DNA of 64,000 nucleotides from Saposhnikovia divaricata. Taxonomy: Eukaryota; Streptophyta; Magnoliopsida; Apiales; Apiaceae. A program made the position numbers and the translations under genes. Where the stretch lies: the NCBI GenBank assembly GCA_036435485.1, contig CM071596.1, positions 135,433,001 through 135,497,000 on the forward strand. Direction: 5' to 3'. Below, in pieces: positions 34,871 through 45,517 of this stretch. Within the stretch, counting starts at the first letter, position 1; each line of letters begins with the position of its first letter. Below the pieces are notes generated by a model that was not told the DNA's origin, made no database searches, and saw nothing but the letters and a program-made list of their open reading frames with translations.

Positions 34871-36102
34871 GTTAGGTCCAAATGTGTTGTAGAGGGGGGG
34901 TGAATACAACTTTTCGAATATGAGAAGCAATAAATACGATGCAATAAATGAACACACAGATTCAAGGAATATATTTCTTATATATAACTTGAAATGGTTG
35001 CTACAACATTCATTACAAAGTATGACAGAAGTTCAGAGAGAAGTGAATGATACTAAGCTCTGTGAATGCACTCTCTCTCTCTTTTTCTTGTGTTTCCTTC
35101 AACTATTGCTCTACTTAAAACATTACACAAGTACTTCTATTTATACTACATGTAATCTATGTCCTGTAGTCTTCAAAGACTAAGATATACGTGGCCCAAT
35201 GATGTCCACATAAATCTTGCCTTATCTTGAAAGCTTGGAAATCTGCCAATCAGAAGATGCCATGTGTCATGTTGAAGCTGCACTCTAAGTAGAACTTCTA
35301 CTTGAGAATTTCTACTTAGCCATCTCGAATTTCTAAGTAGAACTTCTACTTGAGAATTTCTACTTAGCCATCTCGAATTTCTAAGTAGAACTTCTACTTA
35401 GCCATCTCGAATTTCTAAGTAGAACTTCTACTTGAGAATTTCTACTTAGCCATCTCGAATTTCTAAGTAGAACTTCTACTTGAGAATTTCTACTTAGCCA
35501 TCTCGAATTTCTAAGTAGAACTTCTACTTAGAAATATTCTACTTGGTCATCTAGAATATTTAGTACTTAGAAAATATTCTGGTCTTCAACTTGAAACTTC
35601 AATGCACATCTTGAACTTGTGATATCTTTATGTCTTCTTTATTCTTCACCAAGCTCTTGAATATGGATCTTTATTACTGACATAAACTTGCTATCAATGT
35701 CCTGACACTTGATGCACTGGTCTGGTTCGTAAGTGACTAGTCTTGATAGTATTTTTGCTTCTTGAATAAATTACCATATCCAATTTGTAATGTGGCTTTC
35801 CAATATTTGCTTTCCTTCTTGTTCACTTGAAATCAATTGGTCTTATTGATACTGATAGTTATGATCTTGACTCTTGGCTTTTCAAATCACTGAGGCATGA
35901 ACAACTTTGACTTGAACTTCTCTCAATGATTTCTTCTTGGCTTGATCATAGTTAACATGTTGAATTGTATCAATTACCTTGTCTTCATTTAGTGTTGATT
36001 TCTTGTGACTTCTTGTTCTTGATTGTTTTCTGGTTAAGTATCTTTTCCTTTAGTTGAGTTACATTAGTTATAGTGTTACAAGTTTACACACTCTGCCTTT
36101 CA
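34871..36102 (-). repeat. 3' LTR of the copia element
   Basis: Starts TGTTAGGTCC and ends CTTTCA on the + strand. It holds a tandem block at about 35285-35545 of units CTAAGTAGAACTTCTACTT, AGAATTTCTACTTAGCC and ATCTCGAATTT, roughly 48 bp with some shortened copies. Confidence 0.95.
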
Positions 36103-36119
36103 ATCTCCCCCAATTTGAT
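36103..36119 (-). other. Polypurine tract of the copia element
   Basis: Minus ATCAAATTGGGGGAGAT abuts the 3' LTR. Confidence 0.8.
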
Positions 36120-36447
36120 TGTCTAACAATGACATTCAAATTAATGAAGGATAACTCAACTAAACAATGAGACGAGAAAAGATAATTAACATTACAGTCT
36201 TGAATAATATACAATTGAAAATTTACATGAAAACAATACAAAGAACTTAAACTAGAAACAGAATTCGAACATCGAATTAAAGATCATTTGAGTGATTCCT
36301 ATCACCTGGATTATTTCATATCTTTTAGTCAAACTTGTATCACCTTATTGGATTCACTCTAAGGTGAATTTTCCTCAAGTGAGTTAAAGCAACCGAAAGA
36401 CATGAAGTTTTTCCAACTTCAAGTTCACACCACTCTGACCTTTAACC

Positions 36448-39400
36448 CTAATTCCGTTTCCTCTTTCTAGCTTCAGCAGCTTGGTCTCTCTCTTCTTTCT
36501 GTCTTCTGCGCTTCTCCTTCTGCTGCTGTTCTTTCTTGTACACTGGATCTTTAAGCTGCTTCCACCTAGCATTCAACAGACTTACAGCTTCCATTTCTAG
36601 AGGGTTCTTGGGCTCTGGATAAGGATGTTTGAAAAGCCTTCTGAGTTTATCCACCTCCTGAGTAGTCCTGATCTTTGGAATATCCTCAAAGTTCTTCATG
36701 ATGAGCTGAGATTTCCAATGTGTTTTATCAGCTTTAAACTGACAATAGATCATCTTGGGGTAGCCCTTGACACGGTTAGTATTGTGGACACTAGCCGCAT
36801 CTCGCTCCATTCGCTTCTTTTCCACTACTACTTCAGACAGGTAACTCATGAGTCTCTGCTTTTCTTCAACAAACTTATCTTCCACTTCGCACCATTTGAA
36901 TACATATAATACTCTCTCCAGAAATGCAGCATCTTGAGTCCGTAGCAGCCATTGTCTACTCATATGCAAGATTGTTTGATTCTGGTCTGCATCTATGAAT
37001 ACTAAGGCATCAGCTGTATCTTCAACATAAGCATGTATCCAGTATACACTTTCACTTCCTGGAACACCAATAGCCTCCCTTATTTCTCCTTGTTCTAGTG
37101 CTCCAGAAGGAAGAGTCAGAGCTTCATCTACATTCTTCATGGCTTGAAGAATATTCCATTTCTTCTCTATCAGCTCCGGCTCAATCTTCACGTCATCAAG
37201 AGGGTTTGGAGCAATGACATCACACTTCCACACCTCATTGCTCTTCTTGAATATTACTCTTTCAATGATCTTCACGGATTTATCTTTAAGCTCAGAAGCG
37301 AATCCCTTACTCATCATTTGTCTACAGACAGCTTTGAGAGATTCTACTGAAAGCTCCATTAGATCATTTTCCTCCATGCTAACCCTCTTCATCTTTCCGT
37401 CAACTACCATCCGGACAAAATTTGGATATGCTGAGAATTCTGGACCCTTGTCCTCTGCTAGCTGCATTAACTGATCCCTGTACAGAATGCTTAGCTCCTC
37501 AGATTGAGAGTATTGAATTTTAGTCGCTAGCAAGAACAACTCTGACGCAGATCTTCTCATTATGAATTGGTCATCCACATATAGGAAAGATGTTGGGACT
37601 CCTTCTACCAAAGACAAAATAACCTGCCACTCCTTAAGGTTTGCATTGTATCCAACTCTGACTTTAGAAATTAATCTCTTCAACGCATTTATATAGTCCC
37701 CAGTCATTGGATTCTGCAAATTCAAGTTGTAGAACAGATCATCTGCATCCTTGTTATGAACTCCTTTCGCACAGGGTCCCATCATTATCTTCCTTGCTTC
37801 ATCCCATTTCTGCCCTATCCTTCGTTTGTCCAGATCAACTTGAGGATCAGCTAGCCTTGCAAGCTCATACTCATACTGCTTCCCTTGTAGCTCCCCCTTC
37901 TTTTCTAGGAATGCAGCATGTTCTTGCATCATCTTCATTTTATGGAACTGAGCTTGTTCCAAGGCTAACTGTTGAGCTTTAAGGGTTTCCTCATCAACAG
38001 GAAATTCTTCAGGCATTCCGGAAGACATTCCAGCACCTCCACCTTGTTCCTTCAAAGATCTTTTTATAGCGTGTGCCAACGGTACGTCTTCCATGTCAGA
38101 ATCTGAATCAAGTACCTCCTGTACTGTTTCCTGATGACATATATCAACAAATGGTTCATCAACCATTACTGCCTTACCCTTTCTCATCCTCAGAGCCTCT
38201 TCATCAACAGACGGCTCAACTTCTGGTTCCTTAACAAGATCAGCGGGTTCTTCAATTTCTTCGATGTGAACTGCCTGCTGTCTCGTCTCCTTTCCACTCT
38301 CCCCCTTAGGTGAGTTATCCTGAGCTCCACCTTGGTCTTCAGATCCACCAGCTGCATAGGAACCTCCAAAACCAGAACCAGAGGCTCCCGCTCCACTAGC
38401 ACCACCTGCACCAGCATCGGGGGGAGGTTGTTGTGACTCGAAGCACTCCGGGGGCACGAAACTCCTGACTGCGAACATCATTCTACTGATTTCCACAGCC
38501 ATTGTATGCATTGTAGACTCCAATGCCCCCATCCTCTCATTGAGAGTGCTTCCCAAGACACCACCAGCATGGCCCAAGTCATTGACCTTATTTGTCAAAT
38601 CATCAAAAGCTGTAGCTTGACTTGCCATTCTTGCTGCGTAGTCGTCTAGAGCCCTTTGGTTGTTTCCAATGTTCATCCCAAACTGCCCCATCATCTGTCC
38701 GAACTGCTTCATCTGATTTTCCATAGAAGTCATACGCGTATCAAGATTTTCAGTGTTAAGGGACGGTGTTTGGTTTAGGTGACCTCGCTCTAATACTCGT
38801 TCTGTTGGTATTTGACGCTCGGTTTCGGGCCTTGAAAATGAAGGTCCCTCTCTCCCTAACCTCTCACACACACTCCCTGTCTCACGCTCGTGTATGTCTT
38901 CAATGATTGATCCAAATAATGAAGCAGTACCTGCAGAAAATTGATAAGAAATGTTGTTGACAGTTATGGGATCAAATTCTGTTTGTTCCTGAGTTGGAAT
39001 CTCAGGCTGAGCGGCTGCAAAGTGTTCTTGTACAACATCAGAACCGATCCTCTTTGCAGCATCAGTACGTACCGGTGAAGGTACGGCTGAAGTTCTTAAG
39101 ACTTCATGTCCTCTTGAAGCAACAGTATCTTCAAGAGGTACATCATCCTCACCAAAATCAAAATCCCTATGTGCAGATTGTTCAAGGGGTGAACCACTCG
39201 CGTGAGGTGGAGTGGTTGCGTGTGACACGCTAGGGTTTGACTGTGGTTGTGAAGTAGCAGCGTGGAAAAGTTTGGCTTTCTTTCGAATAAGTTGCTGCTC
39301 TTCGGTTTCACTCTCCTCATCATCTTGTACATATACACGTGCTGGTTTTCTGACTTCCGTTAACAGGGGTGATAGAGAATAGGAATGTGTATCAGACTCA

Positions 39401-40461
39401 GAGTCAGAAATATGGCTCTCACCCTGGGATAGATCCTGCGGGTTAGCAGTCTCTTGGGTCGCGGAATCAGAAACATAGGAGGAGGAATGAATAGTATGCA
39501 TGGAGAGATTACCTGATTGATTACCTTGTGCATCATCGCTTTCCTCATCAGGAATCTCATCAAATGCCTCAGCATGAACAGATGGATTTTGAGCATGTGA
39601 TGAAACTTGTGATGATGCCTCCAAATTGGTAACTCCTGCATCATATCTAAGCCACATTTGAAGATTTTCAGGAGTAGACATTGGTTTACCTTGATGTTTA
39701 TCCTGATTAGCAATGGTTAAAAGTGACTTAGTGCCCATCCCTAGCGATTCAGATGTGGGGCTTCTGGCAAATCCCTGTCTAACAGCAAGAGAATCCTTCG
39801 GTATTAAGTCATTGATCAGCATTTGAAGAAACCGAGGAAACCAGCAGACAACATCATTTGTAGTGAGGTCTCTGCTTGCAAGGGATCCCATTGAGGCCAC
39901 TATCTCAGAGAGAACTATGCGTCCATAGTTTATATCCAGTTCTCTTGCTAGGGCAACTGCAAAGGTTTGCATTGGAATTGGAATTTGATGAAAGTCTTTT
40001 TCGCTTGCCCGAAAACATCTTGTGATGGCCTCGAAAAAGTAATTCCATTCCACATGGAAGAATTGTTTTTGGATATTTCCCGTGATTGGGCCTTTTGGGG
40101 GATAACATTCAATTTCTTCAAAGAATCTGAGGCGTTCTGCAGCAGTAGGTTCTGGATCATAGGCATCTTTAATTGGAAATCCCAGAACCCTGTTGACAAT
40201 TTCTTCGGTCACCTCATATTCCTGACCCGCTAAGGTAAACCTGAAACCAAAGGGGGTTGATTTGCTCCCAAAAGTAACCGCACTAGTCCATAACTGCTGT
40301 AAAGCATCATGTACTAGTGTAGGTTTAGCAGTAAAAGCATGGCTAGCTTTGGAGTACAAATTGAGAAATCGTATCCAAAACTTAAACCGCGGGAGTTGAT
40401 CACCAATTTCCGTAGAAATATTATAAAAATTGTTTTTAGCAAGTGAAAATTGGTGAGCCAT
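36448..40461 (-). CDS. 1,337-aa ORF downstream of copia pol (env-like position)
   Basis: This ORF occupies the place where Sireviruses may carry an envelope-like gene, but I see no signal peptide or membrane-spanning segment. Residues 1-230 form a folded N-terminal domain (FKFWIRFLNLYSKASHAF, EEIVNRVLGFPI) of the kind seen in many plant transposon proteins. Residues about 280-560 are acidic and Ser-rich. Residues about 575-670 are a helical region (MTSMENQMKQFGQMMGQFG). A Gly/Ala stretch and acidic segment follow. Residues 788-805 (MEDVPLAHAIKRSLKE, with Leu795, Ala798, Ser802, Glu805) fit a ubiquitin-interacting motif. A helical C-terminal half ends in a basic, nuclear-signal-like tail (KEKRRRQKEERDQ, RKRKRN). 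Its length and lack of stops suggest recent function. Activity is unknown. Confidence 0.85.
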   Translation of the reverse strand: MAHQFSLAKNNFYNISTEIGDQLPRFKFWIRFLNLYSKASHAFTAKPTLVHDALQQLWTSAVTFGSKSTPFGFRFTLAGQEYEVTEEIVNRVLGFPIKDAYDPEPTAAERLRFFEEIECYPPKGPITGNIQKQFFHVEWNYFFEAITRCFRASEKDFHQIPIPMQTFAVALARELDINYGRIVLSEIVASMGSLASRDLTTNDVVCWFPRFLQMLINDLIPKDSLAVRQGFARSPTSESLGMGTKSLLTIANQDKHQGKPMSTPENLQMWLRYDAGVTNLEASSQVSSHAQNPSVHAEAFDEIPDEESDDAQGNQSGNLSMHTIHSSSYVSDSATQETANPQDLSQGESHISDSESDTHSYSLSPLLTEVRKPARVYVQDDEESETEEQQLIRKKAKLFHAATSQPQSNPSVSHATTPPHASGSPLEQSAHRDFDFGEDDVPLEDTVASRGHEVLRTSAVPSPVRTDAAKRIGSDVVQEHFAAAQPEIPTQEQTEFDPITVNNISYQFSAGTASLFGSIIEDIHERETGSVCERLGREGPSFSRPETERQIPTERVLERGHLNQTPSLNTENLDTRMTSMENQMKQFGQMMGQFGMNIGNNQRALDDYAARMASQATAFDDLTNKVNDLGHAGGVLGSTLNERMGALESTMHTMAVEISRMMFAVRSFVPPECFESQQPPPDAGAGGASGAGASGSGFGGSYAAGGSEDQGGAQDNSPKGESGKETRQQAVHIEEIEEPADLVKEPEVEPSVDEEALRMRKGKAVMVDEPFVDICHQETVQEVLDSDSDMEDVPLAHAIKRSLKEQGGGAGMSSGMPEEFPVDEETLKAQQLALEQAQFHKMKMMQEHAAFLEKKGELQGKQYEYELARLADPQVDLDKRRIGQKWDEARKIMMGPCAKGVHNKDADDLFYNLNLQNPMTGDYINALKRLISKVRVGYNANLKEWQVILSLVEGVPTSFLYVDDQFIMRRSASELFLLATKIQYSQSEELSILYRDQLMQLAEDKGPEFSAYPNFVRMVVDGKMKRVSMEENDLMELSVESLKAVCRQMMSKGFASELKDKSVKIIERVIFKKSNEVWKCDVIAPNPLDDVKIEPELIEKKWNILQAMKNVDEALTLPSGALEQGEIREAIGVPGSESVYWIHAYVEDTADALVFIDADQNQTILHMSRQWLLRTQDAAFLERVLYVFKWCEVEDKFVEEKQRLMSYLSEVVVEKKRMERDAASVHNTNRVKGYPKMIYCQFKADKTHWKSQLIMKNFEDIPKIRTTQEVDKLRRLFKHPYPEPKNPLEMEAVSLLNARWKQLKDPVYKKEQQQKEKRRRQKEERDQAAEARKRKRN

Positions 40462-42163
40462 TTTGATTAAATGTTTTTCTTTAAAAGATGTGAATTTTTT
40501 TTTTTAATTTTGAAAAACAAATAATTTACGAATTAAATGATGTATCCCTTTTAATTTATCAAAAAGAACAAAAGTCCCTTAGAGAAAATTAAACTACGGG
40601 ATGAACAATCAAAAGCCAATTACTAAATCTGAATATTCAAAGAAGATGAATATTCGTGTGTACCAGTGAAATCGTGTGTGTTTATGAATGGTGAATATGA
40701 AATCGCGTTTTATGAACAGTACACAAACAATATATGTTCGTGTGTATGTATATGCGCGTGTATATGGATGAACACAAAACACACCAACACAAAGATTAAG
40801 GATAACACAGTCAAGATTAGTCCAAAAAATTGGCAGTAATTCGTGATTAGTATGAGTTTAATCACAAAACACAGATTAATGGTATGAAGTTATGAAATCG
40901 CCTTGTTTTGTGAAGAGGCTGCTGTGAAAATTAGAATTAGGTAAAGTGAATGATGCATCGGGTTAAAGATGTATATATAGATGATTGTAAAATGACAAAA
41001 ATGTCCCTGTTAAAAAATGTGAAAAGTACTAAGTCCATACAGGGGACATCTAAGTCGAACTCTATCTCGAACATTTCTATCTCGAACATCTCTATCTCGA
41101 ACATCAAGTCGAACTTCGAGATAAAGTTCGAGATAGAGGTTAACTCGAACAATTATGCACAAATAAGCACTTTAACCAATTTTACAGCAGAAACTATAGG
41201 GAAATCCTATCTTGAAGATTATTGATTTGTAGTAAACTTGGAAAATTCCCTTCTTAAGAAAAACAAGGAAATTCAAGATACTTTTCGAGTTAGAAGTCTA
41301 TCTCGAACATCAAGTCGAAATTCGAGTTGAGTTTCGAGATAGACTAAGAACTCTATCCCGAACATCAAGTCGAAATTCGAGTTGAGTTTCGAGATAGACT
41401 AACTCGAAGTTAATCCCAAATTCTTTCCAAAATACCCCCTTGAAGCAAAAAGTACAGGGTAATTCAAGATATGTTTCGAGTTAGGAGTGTAACTCGAAAA
41501 ATTCCCTTAAGCTTAACTGAGAACTCTATCTCGAACACCAAGTCGAAATTCGAGTTGAGTTTCGAGATAGACTAACTCGAAGTTAATTCTCAGTTCTTTT
41601 CAAAATATTCCCTTAAAGGAAACCTCATCTCAGCTTTTGAGATAAAATTCGAGATAGAATTTATCTCGAATATTTTGAAGATAGAACTAGGCACACTGGT
41701 AACTCGAACTCGAACTCGAAGTCGAATTTCGAGATGAATTTCGAGATAGCCAACTCGAAATTCTTCCCAGACTTAGAATTTTCAAAACTTCACTCTGACA
41801 GCTTAAGTCGAAATTCAAGTCGAATTTCTAGATGAGTTTCGAGATAGAACCTAACTCGAAATTTTGAAGTTTTTCAATTCTAAGGCCTCTAATTACATGA
41901 AAATCAAAGGTAAATTCATCTAAAAATCATGCAATATTTAGAATATTATGAATTTAACTCCCCCTATGATCATGCAATCTAACAAGCATAAATTCACAGA
42001 TTTGTGCTATAAAAGACACTTAAAACACAATGAATTCATGCAAAATCACACTATATGCAACCTATAACAATCATTAATTAGGCATATTAAAGTCTAAGCA
42101 CATAATGATTGATTAGCTTGCACATACAAACATAAACATGGATTTTACAGATAGAAGGCTTTA
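40462..42163 (-). repeat. Spacer with dispersed TCGAA palindromes
   Basis: Between pol and the downstream ORF. From about 41040 to 41870 it is packed with variants of TCTATCTCGAACATC, AAGTCGAAATTCGAGTTGAG and TTCGAGATAGACTAACTCGA. A unit of about 115-120 bp recurs loosely at 41290, 41350 and 41530. No coding function is seen. Confidence 0.85.
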
Positions 42164-43606
42164 CTAACTTGTGTTAAGCATTCCCAATTCACCAACCAAC
42201 CTATTGAATGTTACTTCATCAAGAGGTTTGGTGAATATATCTGCAATTTGTTGCATTGTGGGCACAAAATGTAGCTCCACAGTCCCCTCCTCGACATGTT
42301 CTCTTATGAAATGATACCTGATGTCAATATGCTTGGTTCTTGAGTGATCTACAGGATTGTTGGTTATGGCAATGGCACTTGTGTTGTCACACATGATTGG
42401 AATTTTCTTGTGCTCCATGCCATAATCCTTCAATTGGTTCCTCATCCACAGTATTTGAGCTACACAGCTTCCAGCAGCAATGTACTCAGCTTCAGCAGTA
42501 GAAGTAGATACTGTATGTTGCTTTTTACTTTGCCAGGACACCAATCTTCTGCCAAGAAATTGGCAAGCACCAGATGTGCTTTTCCTATCAATCCTGCAAC
42601 CTGCATAGTCTGAATCCGAATAGCCAATAAGATTAAAACCTGTATCTCTTGGGTACCAAATCCCTAGATTTGGTGTGCCCTTGAGATACCTAAAAATTCT
42701 TTTGACGGCTACGAGATGTGATTCTCTAGGATCCGCTTGGAACCTTGCACATAAACAAGTTGCGAACATTATATCGGGTCTACTTGCAGTTAAATAGAGG
42801 AGTGAGCCAATCATACCTCGATAGCTTGTGATGTCAACTGATTTACCTGATTTGTCTTCATCAAGCTTCGTGGCTGTTGCCATGGGAGTCTTAGCTGCTG
42901 ATGCATCTTCTAGATTATACTTCTTGAGTAAATCTCTGACGTACTTGGATTGACAGATAAAGATACCATCTTTTCTCTGACTGATCTGTAATCCAAGGAA
43001 GAAGGACAGCTCTCCCATCATGCTCATCTCATATTTTTCCTGCATTAGCTTGGCAAATTTCTCGCACAAGCGCTCATTTGATGACCCAAAAATAATATCG
43101 TCCACATATACTTGAACAAGTATTAAGTCATTTCTCACAACTTTATAGAACAATGTTTTATCAAGTACTCCCCTAACAAAACCATTTTCAATTAAGAATA
43201 AGGATAGGGTTTCATACCATCGCCTTGGGGATTGCCTGAGGCCATAGACAGATTTGAAGAGTAGATACACAAAATCTGCATGTTCTGGATCAACGAAGCC
43301 AGGGGGCTGTTCCAGATACACTTCTTCTTCTAACTCTCCGTTCAAGAAGGCACTTTTCACATCCATCTGGAAAACTTTGAAGTTCTTATGTGCTGCAAAT
43401 GCCAAGAACATCCTGACTGCCTCAAGTCTTGCAACTTGTGCATAGGTTTCATCATAATCAATTCCTTCTCGCTGAGAATAACCTTTTGCAACCAAACGAG
43501 CCTTGTTTCGTGTTACAAGTCCGTTTTCATCCAGTTTATTTCTGAATACCCACCTAGCTCCAATTACGGATTTGTTCTTTGGTCGGGGTACCAGTTTCCA
43601 AACTTT
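42164..43606 (-). CDS. Copia pol, reverse transcriptase and RNase H part
   Basis: In the same frame as the upstream pol piece, separated from it by a single TAG at 43607-43609. It begins KVWKLVPRPKNKSVIGARWV, the normal start of copia RT. It shows QMDVKSAFLNG, the catalytic VYVDDIIFGS, and then RNase H motifs SDSDYAGC, STAEAEYIAA and CDNTSAIAI. It ends KPLDEVTFNRLVGELGML before a stop. An AUG-started ORF only begins at 43495, but domain homology shows the true frame continues from upstream. Intact apart from the nonsense codon. Confidence 0.94.
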   Translation of the reverse strand, partial: KVWKLVPRPKNKSVIGARWVFRNKLDENGLVTRNKARLVAKGYSQREGIDYDETYAQVARLEAVRMFLAFAAHKNFKVFQMDVKSAFLNGELEEEVYLEQPPGFVDPEHADFVYLLFKSVYGLRQSPRRWYETLSLFLIENGFVRGVLDKTLFYKVVRNDLILVQVYVDDIIFGSSNERLCEKFAKLMQEKYEMSMMGELSFFLGLQISQRKDGIFICQSKYVRDLLKKYNLEDASAAKTPMATATKLDEDKSGKSVDITSYRGMIGSLLYLTASRPDIMFATCLCARFQADPRESHLVAVKRIFRYLKGTPNLGIWYPRDTGFNLIGYSDSDYAGCRIDRKSTSGACQFLGRRLVSWQSKKQHTVSTSTAEAEYIAAGSCVAQILWMRNQLKDYGMEHKKIPIMCDNTSAIAITNNPVDHSRTKHIDIRYHFIREHVEEGTVELHFVPTMQQIADIFTKPLDEVTFNRLVGELGMLNTS

Positions 43607-45517
43607 CTACCTTTCAAACTGATTGAGTTCCTCTTGCATTGCAATCACCCAATCAGCATCACCAAGAGCTTCTTCTATTTCTTTAGGTTCAAGCTTGGAT
43701 AAGAACCCAGAATATAAGGAGATATTAGCCATGTCAGCTCTTGCAGTTCTTCTAGTAGTCACACCAGCATCTGGATCACCAATAATTAACTCAAATGGAT
43801 GGTCTCTATTCCATACCCGTTCACCTGGAAATTGTCTTGATGATCCAGCTTGACTTTCTGAGTTGGGGTGCTGACTACTTTGATTATTTTCACTAACTCC
43901 CCCTGAATTAGTGCCAGCTCCTACAGAACTAGAGTCAACTCTACTCGAGCCTTGAACAGTAGTCCTTGAGCTGCTATTTACTCCCCCTGAGTTGTTGCCG
44001 GTTGGTACTGAAGAAGTCTCTCCTGATCTTGTAGAATTAGCTTGTTCACTAGACTCAGGTTCTTCATGTACGCTTGGAACATTTAATGGAACAACCAACT
44101 CAGGTTCATCTTCAAGATCTTCTAAGTCCAGATTCTGAAATTTTAGGGACTCGGGTTCACTAGAATCTCTTGAAATTGATGAGAGTTTGGTATCGTCGAA
44201 TCTGACGTTGTAGCTTTCAGTCACTTTTCGATCATTCACTAAGAACACTCTATAAGCTGCCACCACATCTGTAGAGTAACCAACAAAGATTCCTTCACGA
44301 GCTTTTGCTGCAAACTTGCCTAGATTTTCATCATCTATAAGCACATAGCATTTTGCTCCGAAGACATGAAAGTATTTGATTGTTGGTCTTCTGTTGTTCA
44401 TTAATTCACATGGTGTCTTTTCTTTATCTTTTATAATCAATGTTCTATTTTGAGTGTAACAAACGGTACTCACTGCTTCGGCCCAGAAGTACAAAGGAAG
44501 TTTTGAATCATACAACAAAGTTCTTGCTGCTTCAACCAAAGTTCTATTCTTCCTTTCAACTACTCCATTTTGCTGTGGAGTTCTCGGGGCTGAATACTGA
44601 CGACGTATTCCTTTAGATACACAGAAGTCATTTAGCACTGCGTTTTTGAATTCAGTGCCATTGTCAGATCTAATCGTCTTCACAGTAAGTGTTGAAACAT
44701 TCTCAATTTGAGTGATGTGATCAATGATTAAGAAAGGTACTTCATCTTTCGTCATTGCGAACAATACCCATGTATACTTGGAGAAGTCATCCACGATTAC
44801 CAAAGCATATCTTTTCCTAGACAAAGATAGGACATTCACTGGGCCAAACAAATCCATATGAAGAAGTTGTAGAGGCTCAGTAATACTAGAAATTTCTTTG
44901 CTTTTATGCGATGCTCGCTTCGACTTTCCCATTTCACAAGCTTCACAGAGTCCTTTCGGAGCGAACTCCATTTGAGGTAGATCTCTCACCAATTCTCGCC
45001 TCGCGAGAGCATTCATCGTTTTGAAGTTTAAGTGAGATAGCTTTTTGTGCCATAACCAGCTTTCATCATCCGAGGCTTTGCTGTAGAAACAGATGACCTC
45101 ATTCTGATTTGCTGAATCCATATCTGCAACAAAAAGATCTGCCTTTCGAACTCCTCTCAAAGCTAGTGAGCCTTCCTTGATGTGAGTGATTGATACAACT
45201 TTCTTGTTGAATACAATTTCGTAACCTTTGTCACAGAATTGACTGATACTCAACAGATTGTGCTTCAGTCCCTCAACATAGGAAATATCTTCAATGATGA
45301 CATTGCCAGTTTTCAGTTTGCCATATCCCTTTGTCACACCTATGCTGTCATCTCCAAAGGTAACATAAGGGCCAGCCTTCATAACCAACTCTGTAAGCAG
45401 GGACTTGTTTCCAGTCATATGCCTCGATGCTCCACTGTCTAGCACCCATATAACTTTATTTCTATTCTGCTTAATGCCCTGCAATAACAGATTGATTAGA
45501 CATTCTTTGGAACCCAA
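43607..45517 (-). CDS. Copia pol, protease and integrase part
   Basis: 636 residues. An aspartic protease motif (WVLDSGASRHMTG, about residues 24-36) is followed by a GAG-pre-integrase zinc finger (HKKLSHLNFKT... CEACEMGKSKR). The integrase core has MDLFGPV, IRSDNGTEFKN and PQQNGVVERKNRTL, giving the D,D-35-E acids. A Ser/Asn-rich linker precedes the RT. The frame overlaps the end of gag by 22 bases in another frame, so expression would need a frameshift, or the junction reflects a deletion. It ends at TAG after NQFER. Confidence 0.94.
   Translation of the reverse strand: MGSKECLINLLLQGIKQNRNKVIWVLDSGASRHMTGNKSLLTELVMKAGPYVTFGDDSIGVTKGYGKLKTGNVIIEDISYVEGLKHNLLSISQFCDKGYEIVFNKKVVSITHIKEGSLALRGVRKADLFVADMDSANQNEVICFYSKASDDESWLWHKKLSHLNFKTMNALARRELVRDLPQMEFAPKGLCEACEMGKSKRASHKSKEISSITEPLQLLHMDLFGPVNVLSLSRKRYALVIVDDFSKYTWVLFAMTKDEVPFLIIDHITQIENVSTLTVKTIRSDNGTEFKNAVLNDFCVSKGIRRQYSAPRTPQQNGVVERKNRTLVEAARTLLYDSKLPLYFWAEAVSTVCYTQNRTLIIKDKEKTPCELMNNRRPTIKYFHVFGAKCYVLIDDENLGKFAAKAREGIFVGYSTDVVAAYRVFLVNDRKVTESYNVRFDDTKLSSISRDSSEPESLKFQNLDLEDLEDEPELVVPLNVPSVHEEPESSEQANSTRSGETSSVPTGNNSGGVNSSSRTTVQGSSRVDSSSVGAGTNSGGVSENNQSSQHPNSESQAGSSRQFPGERVWNRDHPFELIIGDPDAGVTTRRTARADMANISLYSGFLSKLEPKEIEEALGDADWVIAMQEELNQFER

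Noticed and set aside
35285..35545. Regular repeats resembling a CRISPR array
   Set aside because: The repeat and spacer parts are both repeated, the block lies inside a plant LTR, and an identical block is in the partner LTR.
36448..40461. Calling the large copia ORF an envelope protein
   Set aside because: Its position fits the Sirevirus term, but no signal peptide, transmembrane helix or fusion peptide is visible, so only the position is reported.
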